From NCBI GenBank assembly GCA_030612225.1, contig JAUWOH010000007.1, positions 1 to 22,999 on the forward strand: 22,999 nt of DNA. The letters run 5' to 3'. Below, piece after piece: positions 22,920 through 22,999 of this stretch. This DNA comes from Desulfobacteraceae bacterium (GTDB taxonomy: Bacteria; Desulfobacterota; Desulfobacteria; Desulfobacterales; JAUWMJ01). How positions within the stretch are numbered: position 1 is the first letter of the stretch; every line of letters starts with the position of its first letter. The position numbers and the translations under genes are program-made. Below the pieces are notes generated by a model that made no database searches, was not told the origin of the DNA, and was given only the letters and a program-made list of their open reading frames with translations.

Positions 22920-22999
22920 ATGCGATTTTTTAAAATAATATTTGCTGTGATATTTATTACGACTTTTGTTTTTATTTTTTCATCGAATGCTGCCGACGT
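22920..22999 (+). CDS. Start of a secreted protein, probably OmpH/Skp-like chaperone (partial)
   Basis: ATG 22920, eight nt after GGGGGG (22906-22911), opens a frame that runs off the window. The 26 complete codons read as a signal peptide: MRFFKII, a long hydrophobic core, then SSNAAD with likely cleavage after the NA. Position directly after bamA matches ompH/skp in the usual deltaproteobacterial order (bamA, ompH, lpxD, fabZ, lpxA). The mature part is not in the window, so the identity rests on context. Confidence 0.65.
   Translation, partial: MRFFKIIFAVIFITTFVFIFSSNAAD

Overview
The window looks like a chromosomal segment of a sulfate-reducer-type deltaproteobacterium (Desulfobacterota, probably Desulfobacterales). 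The grounds are the order lysS, lolC/E, lolD, bamA, ompH/skp; a trpS-scpA-scpB block; a 885-residue DHH-CBS-tRNA nucleotidyltransferase fusion; a selenium gene pair with a selenocysteine-containing SelD; and intergenic spaces full of short inverted-repeat elements. Base composition is moderately A+T-rich throughout. No phage, integrase, transposase, CRISPR array or defence gene is visible. The genus cannot be fixed from sequence alone.

Layout. Positions 1-2672 (+): the tail of an unknown gene, a YbaK-type Cys-tRNA deacylase, the selenium protein YedF and SelD. SelD is read through an in-frame TGA (1674-1676) that takes the place of the catalytic Cys, so the true gene starts at 1623. Positions 2842-6162 (-): a membrane-anchored TPR protein, a DUF2752 membrane protein, a PilZ-domain protein and a secreted TolB/FlgT-like protein. 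Positions 6382-9578 (-): tRNA-Val(CAC), an HU/IHF-family protein, ScpB, ScpA (chromosome condensation) and TrpS. Positions 9854-12511 (-): the fused tRNA nucleotidyltransferase. Positions 12512-13231: a 720-bp divergent spacer without a gene, packed with inverted repeats. Positions 13232-15939 (+): PilC and a PilS-like histidine kinase. Positions 16219-22999 (+): LysS, the lipoprotein-release ABC transporter LolC/E and LolD, BamA with an extra N-terminal domain, and the start of an OmpH/Skp-like chaperone, which together form an outer-membrane biogenesis operon.

The most unusual content lies between the genes. Two copies of a roughly 250-bp element (9602-9851 and 18989-19241, opposite orientation) share exact runs of 44 and 25 nt. 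Their inverted termini are built from tandem 7-mers of the type NGGTTCA, and each copy is flanked by an imperfect 8-bp direct repeat, as expected of a non-autonomous mobile element. Other spacers (598-687, 6844-6970, 14476-14637) hold different inverted-repeat elements, two of which also have tandem 7- or 8-mer arms. Further families are the 164-bp palindrome at 6196-6359, the pair at 13014-13191 and 15927-16078 (the second supplies the stop codon of the histidine kinase), and two small dispersed repeats at 2725-2832, 8472-8520 and 19256-19314.

I do not see a clear new multi-gene system. The strongest second looks are Sec-SelD, the iterated-arm elements and the N-terminal extension of BamA.
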